Source of the DNA: Candidatus Woesearchaeota archaeon
GTDB lineage: Archaea > Nanobdellota > Nanobdellia > Woesearchaeales > UBA11576
Assembly: GCA_018668595.1 (NCBI GenBank)
Contig: JABJCP010000014.1
Location: 1 to 35,574, forward strand
Reading direction: 5' to 3'
Length of the DNA: 35,574 nt
In this document: positions 1 through 8,318 of the stretch, one piece after another
Position numbering within the stretch: position 1 is the first letter of the stretch
How the letters are laid out: each line of letters starts with the position of its first letter
Notes under the pieces: generated by a model
Told to the model about the DNA's origin: nothing
Seen by the model: only the letters and a program-made list of their open reading frames with translations
The model's database searches: none
Translations under genes and position numbers: made by a program

Positions 1-138
1 ACAAGCCTGCATGAATCGGCTTGTCTTAGCCAATACATCAGCAACTCATTTTAATCGTCGCTGAAATCATCAAAGCAAAGCTTTGAAATAATTGAACACT
101 TACATGTTCAAATGGTATGCCAAGGCAGTAATGTTTTT
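1..138. repeat. Hairpin-rich non-coding element, partial copy 1
   Basis: This is a chain of short hairpins lying directly after the stop codon of the minus-strand gene at 141-860. Stems visible are 1-7 with 18-24, 39-45 with 57-63 (one mismatch), 70-76 with 80-86, 92-98 with 105-111, and 118-121 with 124-127. Its right end (GCAGTAATGTTTT, 125-137) is identical to the right end of the full copy at 17381-17619. The last four hairpins occur in the same order in both copies but with different bases in the stems. The window starts inside the element, so its left end is not seen. It could be a MITE-like insertion or a structured 3' UTR; which one is not decided by the sequence. Confidence 0.75.
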
Positions 139-140
139 TT

Positions 141-860
141 TTATTCATACATTGCACTTTTTAGTGCTTGAATATCATATGTTGCATCTATTTGGAACTT
201 TTTAATTTCTTTAGTTTGTTTTTCTTTTTTTGAAATATATTCTTTTTTATCAAATTTATTTCCAAAAAAATACCCTGTTATTCCTGTAGGGATTGCAGGT
301 AAGAACACAGATGATAATACTTGTCCTGCGCTCGCATCACTACCCAGTGTGGTTGCTACATAAATCGCTCCGCCTAATATTCCAATAAAAGCAAGACCTA
401 TTGTACTTGCTAATCTTGCACCATCAGATTTATTTAATTTATCAAATTCTTTTAATTCAGTTACATACTTATTTAATGCATTAATATCTTTAACTTTAGT
501 GAATGTAAAACCTTGTGTGTGATTTTTAGGTTTTGGTTTTTCTAGATTTTCAAATGCTAAAACATCAATTGTTCGATCCTGATTTGTACGAACATAAATT
601 TTAACATCTGCTTTATTTTCCAACTCCATATAATCACATTTTCCAAGAACATCTATGAGTCTTCCTTGTGCAAGTGTATCTTTTTGTGTTAGTGCTTCTA
701 ATTTTTCGGGTTTAATATATTGTTTATTTAATTCCTGTAATAGTTCTGATTTTGAGTTTGATTCTGTTTTATTACTTGCTAAAACATCTCCTAATTCTCT
801 AACTTGAGTTTCTCCGGCAGGAGTTTTTTCATCTTCTCGTGTTTTTGTTTTTGTATCCAT
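141..860 (-). CDS. Type A two-helix membrane protein, unknown function
   Basis: I do not recognise the family. The 239-residue protein has no signal peptide. Residues 1-30 are hydrophilic and carry ETQVRELGDVL (17-27), which all five type A paralogues share in some form. Residues 45-135 form a mixed alpha/beta region. Two hydrophobic helices (about 150-172 and 179-201) follow, then a basic stretch and the tail FQIDATYDIQALKSAMYE (222-239). With a charged soluble N-terminus and two helices, both ends should lie in the cytoplasm. The start is supported by AGGA seven bases before ATG. The last 57 bases of the gene, including the stop, are identical to those of the next gene. It is the promoter-distal member of the array and is followed by the hairpin element at 1-138. 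Confidence 0.9.
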   Translation of the reverse strand: MDTKTKTREDEKTPAGETQVRELGDVLASNKTESNSKSELLQELNKQYIKPEKLEALTQKDTLAQGRLIDVLGKCDYMELENKADVKIYVRTNQDRTIDVLAFENLEKPKPKNHTQGFTFTKVKDINALNKYVTELKEFDKLNKSDGARLASTIGLAFIGILGGAIYVATTLGSDASAGQVLSSVFLPAIPTGITGYFFGNKFDKKEYISKKEKQTKEIKKFQIDATYDIQALKSAMYE

Positions 861-886
861 TTTGTTTTCCTGATTGTTTTATTATT

Positions 887-1618
887 TTATTCATACATTG
901 CACTTTTTAGTGCTTGAATATCATATGTTGCATCTATTTGGAATTTATTAAGTGATTTAGATGTTTTATCATCTTTTGATTTAGTTGAGTTATTATCCAT
1001 TTTTCTTCCTAAAAAATATCCTGCAGTCATTAAAGGTATAACTCCTCCAACCGCATAGGTGACTACTTCTAAAAAACCAGGGTCTGAACTTCCAGTAGTT
1101 ATTCCTGCAATTGTTCCGCCTATAAATCCAACTGCCATTCCTCCAAGTACCAAGTTTGTAGTTGTGTCGGATGATTCGGTTGTTTTAACTAATTTGTCTA
1201 AACTTTTTGCATATTTATTTAATACATTAATTCCTTGAACTTTAGTATAAGTAAAACCTGTTTTTTGTTTTCCTAAATTTGGGTTTTCTAGATTTGCAAA
1301 AGTTAACACATCAACAGTTTGATCTGGATTTGCATGAACATACATTTTAAGTCCAGTAGTATTTTCATATTCTCTGTAATTACATGCTGCTAATGTTTCA
1401 CATAATTTTCCTTGTGCAAGAGTATCTTCTTGTGTTAATGCTTCTAGTTTTTCAGGTTTAATATATTGTTTATTTAACTCCTGCAACACTTCTGATTTTG
1501 AGTTTGATTCTGTTTTATTACCTGCTAAAACATCTCCTAGTTCTCTTACTTGAGTTTCTCCACTATGAGATTTGCTTCCATCTTGGGTTTCTTCTCGTGT
1601 TTTTATTTTAGCATCCAT
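887..1618 (-). CDS. Type A two-helix membrane protein, unknown function
   Basis: This is the closest paralogue of the gene at 141-860. It shares ETQVRELGDVL (21-31), the stretch around QYIKPEKLEALTQ (51-63), and the whole C-terminal tail. The middle and the two helices (about 155-175 and 183-204) are clearly diverged and glycine-rich. A 57-bp block at the 3' end is identical between the two genes, so the ends have been homogenised or have diverged more slowly than the middle. The SD is weak (GGGCGA about ten bases upstream). No catalytic motif is seen. Membrane placement is inferred from hydrophobicity only. Confidence 0.9.
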   Translation of the reverse strand: MDAKIKTREETQDGSKSHSGETQVRELGDVLAGNKTESNSKSEVLQELNKQYIKPEKLEALTQEDTLAQGKLCETLAACNYREYENTTGLKMYVHANPDQTVDVLTFANLENPNLGKQKTGFTYTKVQGINVLNKYAKSLDKLVKTTESSDTTTNLVLGGMAVGFIGGTIAGITTGSSDPGFLEVVTYAVGGVIPLMTAGYFLGRKMDNNSTKSKDDKTSKSLNKFQIDATYDIQALKSAMYE

Positions 1619-1674
1619 TTTATTTTTTCGCCCGGTTTATTTTGATTATTTATTTTAGTTATTGTTATGTTGTT

Positions 1675-2403
1675 TTATTTTTTTGATTTTTTTTGATAAA
1701 GTGCGCTTCTGATAGCAACTCTGTCGTAGTCTGCATTTTTTTGGTATTTTTTGAATTCGTCAATCAATTTATCTTTCTTTTTATCTCCAATAATTTTATT
1801 TTTTAGCATTTTTAGTTGCACGCCTCCAATCAGTCCAAGTAGTAATCCCATTCCGCCTGCTACTATTGATACAGATATACTATTAAAATTAAGATATGTT
1901 GAAGCTCCCATCCAGACACCAAATCCTGTTCCTAGAATATATGCTGGAAGTTCAGGTCCTGTTTTTGTTTTATATTCTTTAAGACTTATTAGTGTTTCTT
2001 CATACTTTTTTAATCCGTTATTATTATCAAATTTAGCGTATGCAAATCCTTTTTCTACGTTTCCAGATATTATTTTAGATATATTCGCAAGAGTGATGAC
2101 TTCAACACTTTGATCTTCTGCAAACTTAACATACATATCTAGTCCTGATTTATTATCTTGTTTGATGTAACCTGCATCCGTAATTATTTCTTTTAGTGTA
2201 TTAACTAATGGTTCGTTGTCAAACAGTTTAACATAATCATTATCAAGATATAATTTTTCAAATTCTGCAAGTCTAACTTGTTGATCAACTTCAATATCTA
2301 TAACATGATCATTAGATAAAACATCGCTTAGTTCACGAACTTGAGTTTCTCCACTATAAGGTCGACTTCCATCATCAGTTTTTGTTTTTGTTTTTGGTTC
2401 CAT
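1675..2403 (-). CDS. Type A two-helix membrane protein, diverged
   Basis: The 242-residue protein has the N-terminal ETQVRELSDVL (19-29). Its middle section (YVKFAEDQSVEVITLA, 91-106) matches the two paralogues upstream more than the two downstream, so it links the subgroups. Helices are predicted at about 152-172 and 176-197. The tail (YDRVAIRSALYQKKSKK) keeps the A-[IL]-[RK]-[SK]-A-[LM]-Y core and then becomes lysine-rich. The leader is A-rich with no convincing SD. A plus-strand open frame at 1751-2113 is a shadow of this gene. Function unknown. Confidence 0.9.
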   Translation of the reverse strand: MEPKTKTKTDDGSRPYSGETQVRELSDVLSNDHVIDIEVDQQVRLAEFEKLYLDNDYVKLFDNEPLVNTLKEIITDAGYIKQDNKSGLDMYVKFAEDQSVEVITLANISKIISGNVEKGFAYAKFDNNNGLKKYEETLISLKEYKTKTGPELPAYILGTGFGVWMGASTYLNFNSISVSIVAGGMGLLLGLIGGVQLKMLKNKIIGDKKKDKLIDEFKKYQKNADYDRVAIRSALYQKKSKK

Positions 2404-2479
2404 TTTATTTTCTTGATTGTTTTGATTTATTTTATTTTTTTTAATTATTTTTTTAATTAGGTTATTTTTTTGATTTTTA

Positions 2480-3304
2480 TTAACTTAGATCAATATCTTT
2501 GCCATCAATTTGATAAAGAGCTTTTTTGATAGCGTCTTTACCTTGATCTGGTTTTTTTTGATAAAATTTGAATTCCTTTGTTGCTTTTTTTGCATTATTT
2601 GCGTCACTAGTTTCAAAAGCTATATAATTAAAACCTAAACCACCTAATGCTCCCGCTGTTGCAAGTATTGCTTCAATACCTAATACAATAGGTGCGCTAG
2701 GTATTGGTGCTCCTGTAAATATTGCAAATGCTCCAATAATTCCCATTCCCGCTCCGCCAATTAATGTTGCAAGTAAGGGTTCGCTTTCTTTAGTATATGT
2801 TGAAATTTGAGTTAACTTTTCTTTGTAAACATCTAGTTCATTAATACTTTTAAATTTTATATATGTAAATCCTTTTTTTACTTTTCCAGGTTTTGCAGTA
2901 GCTACATCTGCAAGAGTAATAACTTCAACACTTTGATCTTCTGCAAATTTAACATAAGTACCCATTCCTGATTTACCATTTTGTTTAACATAATCTGCTT
3001 CGCCAATTATTTTTTTTAGTGTATCAACAAGAGGTTTGTTGTCAAACAGTTTAACATAATCATTATCAAGATATGATCTCTTAAATTCTCTAAGCATATC
3101 TTTTCTCTTTGTAAGTGCTTTTAGTTGTTCTTTAGTTTCAGGTAATTCGAATTTGTATAATTCTTTTTTGACGCAAGTATCAAGAGTTAACTTGTCTTCA
3201 CGTTCTTGTCTTAAAACAGCATCTAGTTCACGAACCTGAATTTCTGCACTAGGAGATTGACTTTCATCTTTGGTTTCTTCTCGTGTTTTTGTTTTAGTAT
3301 CCAT
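2480..3304 (-). CDS. Type A two-helix membrane protein with helical insert
   Basis: The 274-residue protein starts MDTKTKTREE like the first paralogue and carries EIQVRELDAVL (21-31). It then has an insert of about 30 residues, predicted helical and charged (about 33-75, with one Cys at 44), that is shared only with the next gene upstream. Residues 80-165 hold the common region (DNKPLVDTLKKII, YVKFAEDQSVEVITLADV). Helices are predicted at about 177-198 and 204-227. The protein ends KKALYQIDGKDIDLS. The SD is weak (GCGAGA). Long nearly identical DNA tracts shared with 3333-4142 suggest a recent duplication or gene conversion. Confidence 0.9.
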   Translation of the reverse strand: MDTKTKTREETKDESQSPSAEIQVRELDAVLRQEREDKLTLDTCVKKELYKFELPETKEQLKALTKRKDMLREFKRSYLDNDYVKLFDNKPLVDTLKKIIGEADYVKQNGKSGMGTYVKFAEDQSVEVITLADVATAKPGKVKKGFTYIKFKSINELDVYKEKLTQISTYTKESEPLLATLIGGAGMGIIGAFAIFTGAPIPSAPIVLGIEAILATAGALGGLGFNYIAFETSDANNAKKATKEFKFYQKKPDQGKDAIKKALYQIDGKDIDLS

Positions 3305-3332
3305 TTTGTTTTCTCGCTTGGTTTGATTTGTA

Positions 3333-4142
3333 TTAATTTAGATCAATATCTTTGCCATCAATTTGATAAAGTGCTTTTTTGATAGCCTCTTTACCGTAGG
3401 TTGATTTTTTCCTGTAAGGGTTAATTTTATCAGTTAATTCCTGTGTTATGTCGCCGTGAATTAGCATCTTACCAAAATTTTTTAATGCTGTGCTTCCTGC
3501 AACACCAATTAAAAATCCAGCTAATCCCATTATTGTGGTTAAAGCTATATCCTGAGTTGATGCATAGGTTGAAGTTGCTCCATAAGCACCTGTAGCAACA
3601 CCCATCATGAATGAATAAACTCTAGGTCCTGTACCCATTTGGTAAGATGAGATGTTTAATAATTTTTTTTCATAGTTTTTTAATTTATTAATGTTATTAA
3701 GTTTAGTATGAGTAAAACCTTTTTCTACTTTTCCAGGTTTTGCTGTAGCTACATCTGCAAGAGTAATAACTTCAACACTTTGATCTTCTGCAAATTTAAC
3801 ATACATATCAAATCCTGATTTAGTGTCGAATCTCTTATATCTTGCATAAGCAATTATGTCCCTTAGTGTATTAACAAGAGGTTTGCTATCAAACAGCTTA
3901 AAATATTCATTATCAAGATATGCTTTTTTAAATTCTCTAAGCATATCTTTTCTCTTTGTAAGTGCCATTAATTCTTTTTTAGTTTTAGGTATTTCGAATT
4001 TGTATAATTCTTTTTGAACGCATGTATCCAGAGTTAACCTATCTTCACGTTCTTGCCTTAAAGCAGCATCTAATTCACGTACTTGAATTTCTTCACTATG
4101 AGATTGATTTCCATCTGTTTCTTCTTTTGTTTTTGTTTTCAT
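3333..4142 (-). CDS. Type A two-helix membrane protein with helical insert
   Basis: The 269-residue sister of 2480-3304 shares the charged insert and the tail KKALYQIDGKDIDLN. Helices are predicted at about 175-195 and 199-220. The second half of the helical region differs strongly from the sister while the flanking soluble parts are nearly identical, so divergence is concentrated in the membrane segment. The tail sequence resembles the N-terminus of the upstream gene (KKAFTTDGKDI), which hints at shared ancestry of that short piece. The first gene upstream is separated by 63 bases that carry no clear promoter. Function unknown. Confidence 0.9.
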   Translation of the reverse strand: MKTKTKEETDGNQSHSEEIQVRELDAALRQEREDRLTLDTCVQKELYKFEIPKTKKELMALTKRKDMLREFKKAYLDNEYFKLFDSKPLVNTLRDIIAYARYKRFDTKSGFDMYVKFAEDQSVEVITLADVATAKPGKVEKGFTHTKLNNINKLKNYEKKLLNISSYQMGTGPRVYSFMMGVATGAYGATSTYASTQDIALTTIMGLAGFLIGVAGSTALKNFGKMLIHGDITQELTDKINPYRKKSTYGKEAIKKALYQIDGKDIDLN

Positions 4143-4205
4143 TTTGTTTTTCTTCTTCTAATTATTTATGTATTCAACTAATATTCCTCTGCAGTAATAT
4201 TTTAT

Positions 4206-5963
4206 TTATTCTTTTTCTTTGAACTTAACTCCTTTTCTTTCACATAACTTAGTATAGTTTGTTTTAAGCCAATCGTTAATGAATGTGTTATGATAATCTT
4301 CATAAACAGTTTTGTCCATTATCGTTTCGAGAATCTCTCCTCGTTTTTTATGAGATGTGTTTTGGAAATAATCCATGAAATCCTCTTCATTATATCTATA
4401 CATTCTAAAAACATCTTTTTTGTTTGACTTTGAAATCAGAGTGTTTACAAGTGCATAATGTTTTGTAGGCTTAACTAAATCAATTTTAGTTTTCCAATTA
4501 AGACTATTAAAATAAGTTATAGGATCTGCACCATTTTTTAGATCTTCATAAACTTTCATATACTTTTTAGCTTCTTTTCCAAGATCTGCACTACCGGTAT
4601 TCATATGTTCAGATAATCCTATTAGTGCATTTGCTCCACTAAGATCGCCTAAAGTTTGCGCAGCAATTCTATGTAATTTATTTTTTACCATGTACGCATT
4701 AAATTCGATTAATTCTAAATCAAGCAGTTTGTTAAGTAAAACATTTGTATCTTCACCATTAATTAAATTAGGTAAAGGTGTGTCGATATCTTCTTTGTTT
4801 TTCTTAAAGTAAACAAAAACTAAGTCTTTTCTAGATTGAATACAATAAAGATCAACAGTTTCAGTAGATAAATGAAAATTCTCACCACTTACTTTCAAAG
4901 GGAAAATATCAGGAGTGCTAATCTCATCTATATTTTCATATGTTTGTTTTAATGATTTAATTTCTCCTAAAATATCATTTAATGCATCATCACTAAGTAG
5001 AGTTCCTTTTTGTTTTTGGGAGTTAGCATGTACTGATTTTACAAGAAGATCGTCTAATTTTTTCTTAGCTTTTTGCATTCTTCTAACAGAACTACTAGGA
5101 GTATCGAATGTCGCTTTAATTTCTAGTTTGCTTTTACTTGAAGGATCCATAATAAAATTATCAAGATTTGTATCTAGTTGAGCATATAATGGTTCTTTTT
5201 TTGTAATATCTTCAACCATTTCTCTACCAAATCTAAATAATTCTTTCATTAAATCCGTAATGAAACTACAATTATTATGATAACTAATAATATGTTCTTG
5301 CTCAGGTGCAATTACTGCAATTTTGCCATCCATGTAATGATGTCCAAATTTATTACCTAATTCTCTACAGTAACCAGTACCATCAATTTCAAACGTTTCA
5401 AAACCCTCAAGATCTTTTATAGATAAATTTGTAACTTCAGTTAAAAAAGTTCTATAATTCTCTGCTAATTCTTTATCTAATGTAAGCATATTAGATGGTT
5501 TATACAAAAGAATTGATCTATTAGTGGTGGGTATTCTTGCTTCTTGAAATCTTTTTTCTTCCATTCGTCTTCTTAATGTTTTTGAAGCATTAGCTTTACG
5601 AGAATTTCGTTTAGGCCTACTTGGAGTTTGATCAAGATCCGAATCATTAATACTAATTCTTGTTCTCATACCGCTTCGTCTCGAAGGAGAGATTTGTCTT
5701 AGTTGTTCAATTGGCGCTTCAGTTTCATGTGATATGTATTCTTCATCCATTAAATCTGCAAGAGCTTCTTCTTCATCAGATGTACATTCGCGTTCATGTT
5801 CGCCATTATAATCTTCTCCAAATTCAGTATCTCTTTGAGATGGTTCTGGGGTAGGTTCTGGTTCATGAATTGATTCTACACGATCAGCAACATCAGTTAT
5901 TGGCGCGATGTCTTTTCCATCAGTCGTAAATGCTTTTTTACTAATTTTTTTTCTTAATCCCAT
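4206..5963 (-). CDS. Large cytoplasmic protein of unknown function
   Basis: At 585 residues this is the longest protein here. It has neither signal peptide nor membrane helix. Residues 1-20 are basic. Residues 30-90 are very acidic and probably disordered (EEEALADLMDEE). Residues 105-145 are basic and Arg/Lys-rich (RRRMEEKR). The remainder, about 150-585, looks like folded mixed alpha/beta followed by helical structure, with no motif I can name. The SD AAGGGA is well placed before ATG. It sits between the type B lipoproteins and the type A membrane proteins in one co-oriented run, so it may be their cytoplasmic partner; that is inference from position. Residues 8-18 (SKKAFTTDGKD) resemble the C-terminal tail of the two nearest type A proteins. 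Confidence 0.9.
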   Translation of the reverse strand: MGLRKKISKKAFTTDGKDIAPITDVADRVESIHEPEPTPEPSQRDTEFGEDYNGEHERECTSDEEEALADLMDEEYISHETEAPIEQLRQISPSRRSGMRTRISINDSDLDQTPSRPKRNSRKANASKTLRRRMEEKRFQEARIPTTNRSILLYKPSNMLTLDKELAENYRTFLTEVTNLSIKDLEGFETFEIDGTGYCRELGNKFGHHYMDGKIAVIAPEQEHIISYHNNCSFITDLMKELFRFGREMVEDITKKEPLYAQLDTNLDNFIMDPSSKSKLEIKATFDTPSSSVRRMQKAKKKLDDLLVKSVHANSQKQKGTLLSDDALNDILGEIKSLKQTYENIDEISTPDIFPLKVSGENFHLSTETVDLYCIQSRKDLVFVYFKKNKEDIDTPLPNLINGEDTNVLLNKLLDLELIEFNAYMVKNKLHRIAAQTLGDLSGANALIGLSEHMNTGSADLGKEAKKYMKVYEDLKNGADPITYFNSLNWKTKIDLVKPTKHYALVNTLISKSNKKDVFRMYRYNEEDFMDYFQNTSHKKRGEILETIMDKTVYEDYHNTFINDWLKTNYTKLCERKGVKFKEKE

Positions 5964-6008
5964 TTTAATTTCCCTTCTTCTATTTTTTTTTATTGATTTT
6001 TATTTTGT

Positions 6009-6485
6009 TTATTTTTGATCTGATTTTGTTTTTATTTCATTAAATCCATTATAAACATAATCGCCTATTGTTAATTCAGTTATTCCAAAACCTTCAGATG
6101 TCTGAAGTCCTGTTATTAATACTTTTAAATTTTCATTAATTGCTAAGTTTAATGCAGCATTAAGTTCTGCATGAAACTTTGTTCCATTTATTGTACAATG
6201 AGCAGGAAAATAATCCGCATCATCTTTAAAAAAAATAGTATAGTCTGGCATTGATGAGTGATTATCAGTACCATAACTTGCAACAATCGCATTGAATGTT
6301 ACTTTTTTATCAAGATATTTTTCAGGATCATTTTTTAAATCTGCAATATTAATTAATTCTTCAATGTTTTCTGATTTACTTTCTGCAGAAACTTGGGTTT
6401 TATAGTCTGATCTTTTTTGACATCCCGTAGTCACTCCTGCACTAAGTAAAGTTAATGCCAATGAATATATTATTGCTTTTTTCAT
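6009..6485 (-). CDS. Type B OB-like lipoprotein
   Basis: The 158-residue protein has an N-terminal MKKAII, a hydrophobic core and Gly-Cys at 21-22, consistent with lipid attachment at Cys22, although the residue at -3 is Thr rather than the usual Leu. Residues 48-140 follow the strand pattern of OB folds of the tRNA_anti-like kind: DPEKYLDKKVTFNAIVAS, then YTIFFKDDADYFPAHC, a helix (AELNAALNLAI), then LKVLITGLQ and a last strand. It does not keep the Y-x-Leu end seen in type C. The SD AAGGTA is seven to eight bases from ATG. The fold is inferred by eye and no substrate can be named. Confidence 0.85.
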   Translation of the reverse strand: MKKAIIYSLALTLLSAGVTTGCQKRSDYKTQVSAESKSENIEELINIADLKNDPEKYLDKKVTFNAIVASYGTDNHSSMPDYTIFFKDDADYFPAHCTINGTKFHAELNAALNLAINENLKVLITGLQTSEGFGITELTIGDYVYNGFNEIKTKSDQK

Positions 6486-6510
6486 TTTGTATTTACCTTA
6501 TTAGTTTTTT

Positions 6511-7173
6511 TTATTTAATTTTTTTACTTATATCTGGTTTGTCAGGTTTATTTGAAAATTTAAATTCATACTGTCCAATTTTTAATTGTTCAATTTTTAA
6601 AGTGTGATCTGTATCATATGTTCCAATAACTTTAATAGGTCTTTTTTCTTTAATCGCGTGATTGGTTAATATTGAAATTTGAGTTTCAACATAATCGTTG
6701 CATACTAAGTAAGAGGTATATAGTTCATGTTTATCGTCTTGCAATATGATTCCTGAGTATACGCATGCATCATTATTAGCAGGTTCAAAACCAAGCGCAA
6801 CAGGTTTTGCAGTAATTGAATAAAGTCTATTTTTTCTCGTTTGTTCCATTTCTTCGCGTTGTTCTTTTATTTTAGCTTCAAGTCTATTTTCACTAATTTG
6901 GTCAACATCATATTTTGCTTTAACATTATTTAATACATCTTCTTCACTAATTACTTTAGCATGTTCTGCCGCGATAGTTTCAATTGAAGTTTCAATTGTT
7001 AATTCTTCACGAGTTTTTTGTTTTTCTTGTTTTTCTCCTTGTTCAGCTTTTCGTTGGTTATTTCTTCGCATCATTTGTTCTTCTTGTTCTTCGCGGTAGT
7101 CGTTAAAGCATCCACTACTAAATCCTCCTGCAAGGAGTGCGAGTGTGGTTGTTAGGATAATTGTTTTTTTCAT
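6511..7173 (-). CDS. Type B OB-like lipoprotein with charged stalk
   Basis: I place the start at ATG 7173, one base after the upstream stop, rather than at an in-frame GTG at 7185 inside the upstream gene. This gives 220 residues and a normal signal peptide with Gly-Cys at 21-22. GTGAAG at the end of the upstream gene serves as SD. Residues 25-110 are a highly charged, probably coiled-coil stalk rich in Glu, Gln, Lys and Arg. Residues 110-205 are the OB-like domain, with PIKVIGTYDTDHTLKIEQL as the last strands. A short lysine-rich tail follows. Coupling to the upstream gene is likely because of the one-base spacing. Confidence 0.85.
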   Translation of the reverse strand: MKKTIILTTTLALLAGGFSSGCFNDYREEQEEQMMRRNNQRKAEQGEKQEKQKTREELTIETSIETIAAEHAKVISEEDVLNNVKAKYDVDQISENRLEAKIKEQREEMEQTRKNRLYSITAKPVALGFEPANNDACVYSGIILQDDKHELYTSYLVCNDYVETQISILTNHAIKEKRPIKVIGTYDTDHTLKIEQLKIGQYEFKFSNKPDKPDISKKIK

Positions 7174-7174
7174 T

Positions 7175-7768
7175 TTATTCTTCACTATTATATGTTGATT
7201 TTAAGTTTTTGAAATAGTTTCCATTCATTTCTATGTTACGAACAAATACTCTATCTTGATTGTAAATTCCTTCAACTTTGATTTTTCTTTCTTTTTTAAT
7301 TGCGTGTCTTATGTTTGTGTCAAGTTGTGCGTTAAGTCCGCCATTTCTTGTAAAATAACAAACAGTTAATTCTTCTGAATCATCAGAGATAAAAACACAA
7401 TTAAGAAGATAATTCCCTGCATTACCATATTGACTACCTACTGTTTCAGGCATTCCTGTAAACCTAACATATTTTCCATTAAGTTCATCTTTTTTATTAT
7501 TTAAATCAGCAATTGTTACTTCAATAGGTGAAATTTTTGAAATGTCAACGTCATCAAAACAATCATGTGCAGTACATATCTTTTTCATTTTTTCTTTAAG
7601 TGATTCTGGCGCATTTGCTTGTTTAATTTTTTCAGTTTCTTCTTGATTATTTGATTTTTCAACTGTTGGAGGTGCATTAATAGTTTCTTCTTGTTTCTTA
7701 CCACAACCTGCACCAATTAAACCTGCGATGATTGCTCCTGTAATTGTTAAGTATGTTGTTGTTTTCAT
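7175..7768 (-). CDS. Type B OB-like lipoprotein
   Basis: The 197-residue protein has its signal peptide at 1-21 and Gly-Cys at 21-22. A charged linker (23-62) contains ICTAHDCFDDVDI (68-80), with two Cys that could pair. The OB-like region (about 82-185) begins IADLNNKKDELNGKYVRFTG, continues with NYLLNCVFISDDSEELTVCY, a helix (AQLDTNIRHAIK), and RKIKVEGIYNQDRVFVRNIE. The SD AAGGTA precedes ATG. The end of this gene carries the SD of the next one. Confidence 0.85.
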   Translation of the reverse strand: MKTTTYLTITGAIIAGLIGAGCGKKQEETINAPPTVEKSNNQEETEKIKQANAPESLKEKMKKICTAHDCFDDVDISKISPIEVTIADLNNKKDELNGKYVRFTGMPETVGSQYGNAGNYLLNCVFISDDSEELTVCYFTRNGGLNAQLDTNIRHAIKKERKIKVEGIYNQDRVFVRNIEMNGNYFKNLKSTYNSEE

Positions 7769-7817
7769 TTTTTTTACCTTGTATGTTTTTTTGATTTATT
7801 TTTTTGATTTAAGTTTT

Positions 7818-8306
7818 TTAATCTAAATTATAAATTGTTTTTTGACCAATTTTTATAACTAAAGGAACTAAATCGCGAGTATTATGATATCCAGTTACCT
7901 GAATTGAAACTCCATTTTTTTGAGCCCACTTAAGGCGACCATCTAATTTTGCAATTTTATTATCTCCTGAAATTGTATCACAAACATCTAATTCACTATC
8001 GTCATCTGTCATAACCCAACAAAAATCAGGCCAACCACTAGATTCTTCAGATCCATAAGTCATGATTGGTCCTGTAACTGCAACAATTTTACATTTATAG
8101 TCTTTAGAGTTTGCAACTAAATCTTTAATCGATACATGTTCTGGATCTTTAACTTTTGCTTCAATTTCTTCTTTAGTGATTTCATTACAATAATCATATT
8201 CTTCAGCTTTATTTGCTGTTTTTTCTAAATCATTTGTTTTTCTGCAACCAAGTCCTGCAGTACCTAATAGTGCTAGTGTTGTAAGTCCAATAATTGTTTT
8301 TTTCAT
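7818..8306 (-). CDS. Type B OB-like lipoprotein
   Basis: The 162-residue protein has MKKTIIG, a short hydrophobic core and Gly-Cys at 20-21. The OB-like domain spans about 55-160 (VSIKDLVANSKDYKCKIVAV, then CWVMTDDDSELDVCD, a helix, then VSIQVTGYHN). Four Cys lie in the domain and N-terminal linker and could form disulfides. The SD AGGAG is about eight bases before ATG. It is most similar to the neighbour at 8319-8786 in length, signal peptide and strand pattern. Ligand unknown. Confidence 0.87.
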   Translation of the reverse strand: MKKTIIGLTTLALLGTAGLGCRKTNDLEKTANKAEEYDYCNEITKEEIEAKVKDPEHVSIKDLVANSKDYKCKIVAVTGPIMTYGSEESSGWPDFCWVMTDDDSELDVCDTISGDNKIAKLDGRLKWAQKNGVSIQVTGYHNTRDLVPLVIKIGQKTIYNLD

Positions 8307-8318
8307 TTTGGCGTTCTC

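Noticed and set aside
4191-4198. GCAGTAAT in the 63-base gap after 4206-5963, like the end of the hairpin element
   Set aside because: Only eight bases match and no hairpins accompany it, so a remnant cannot be claimed.
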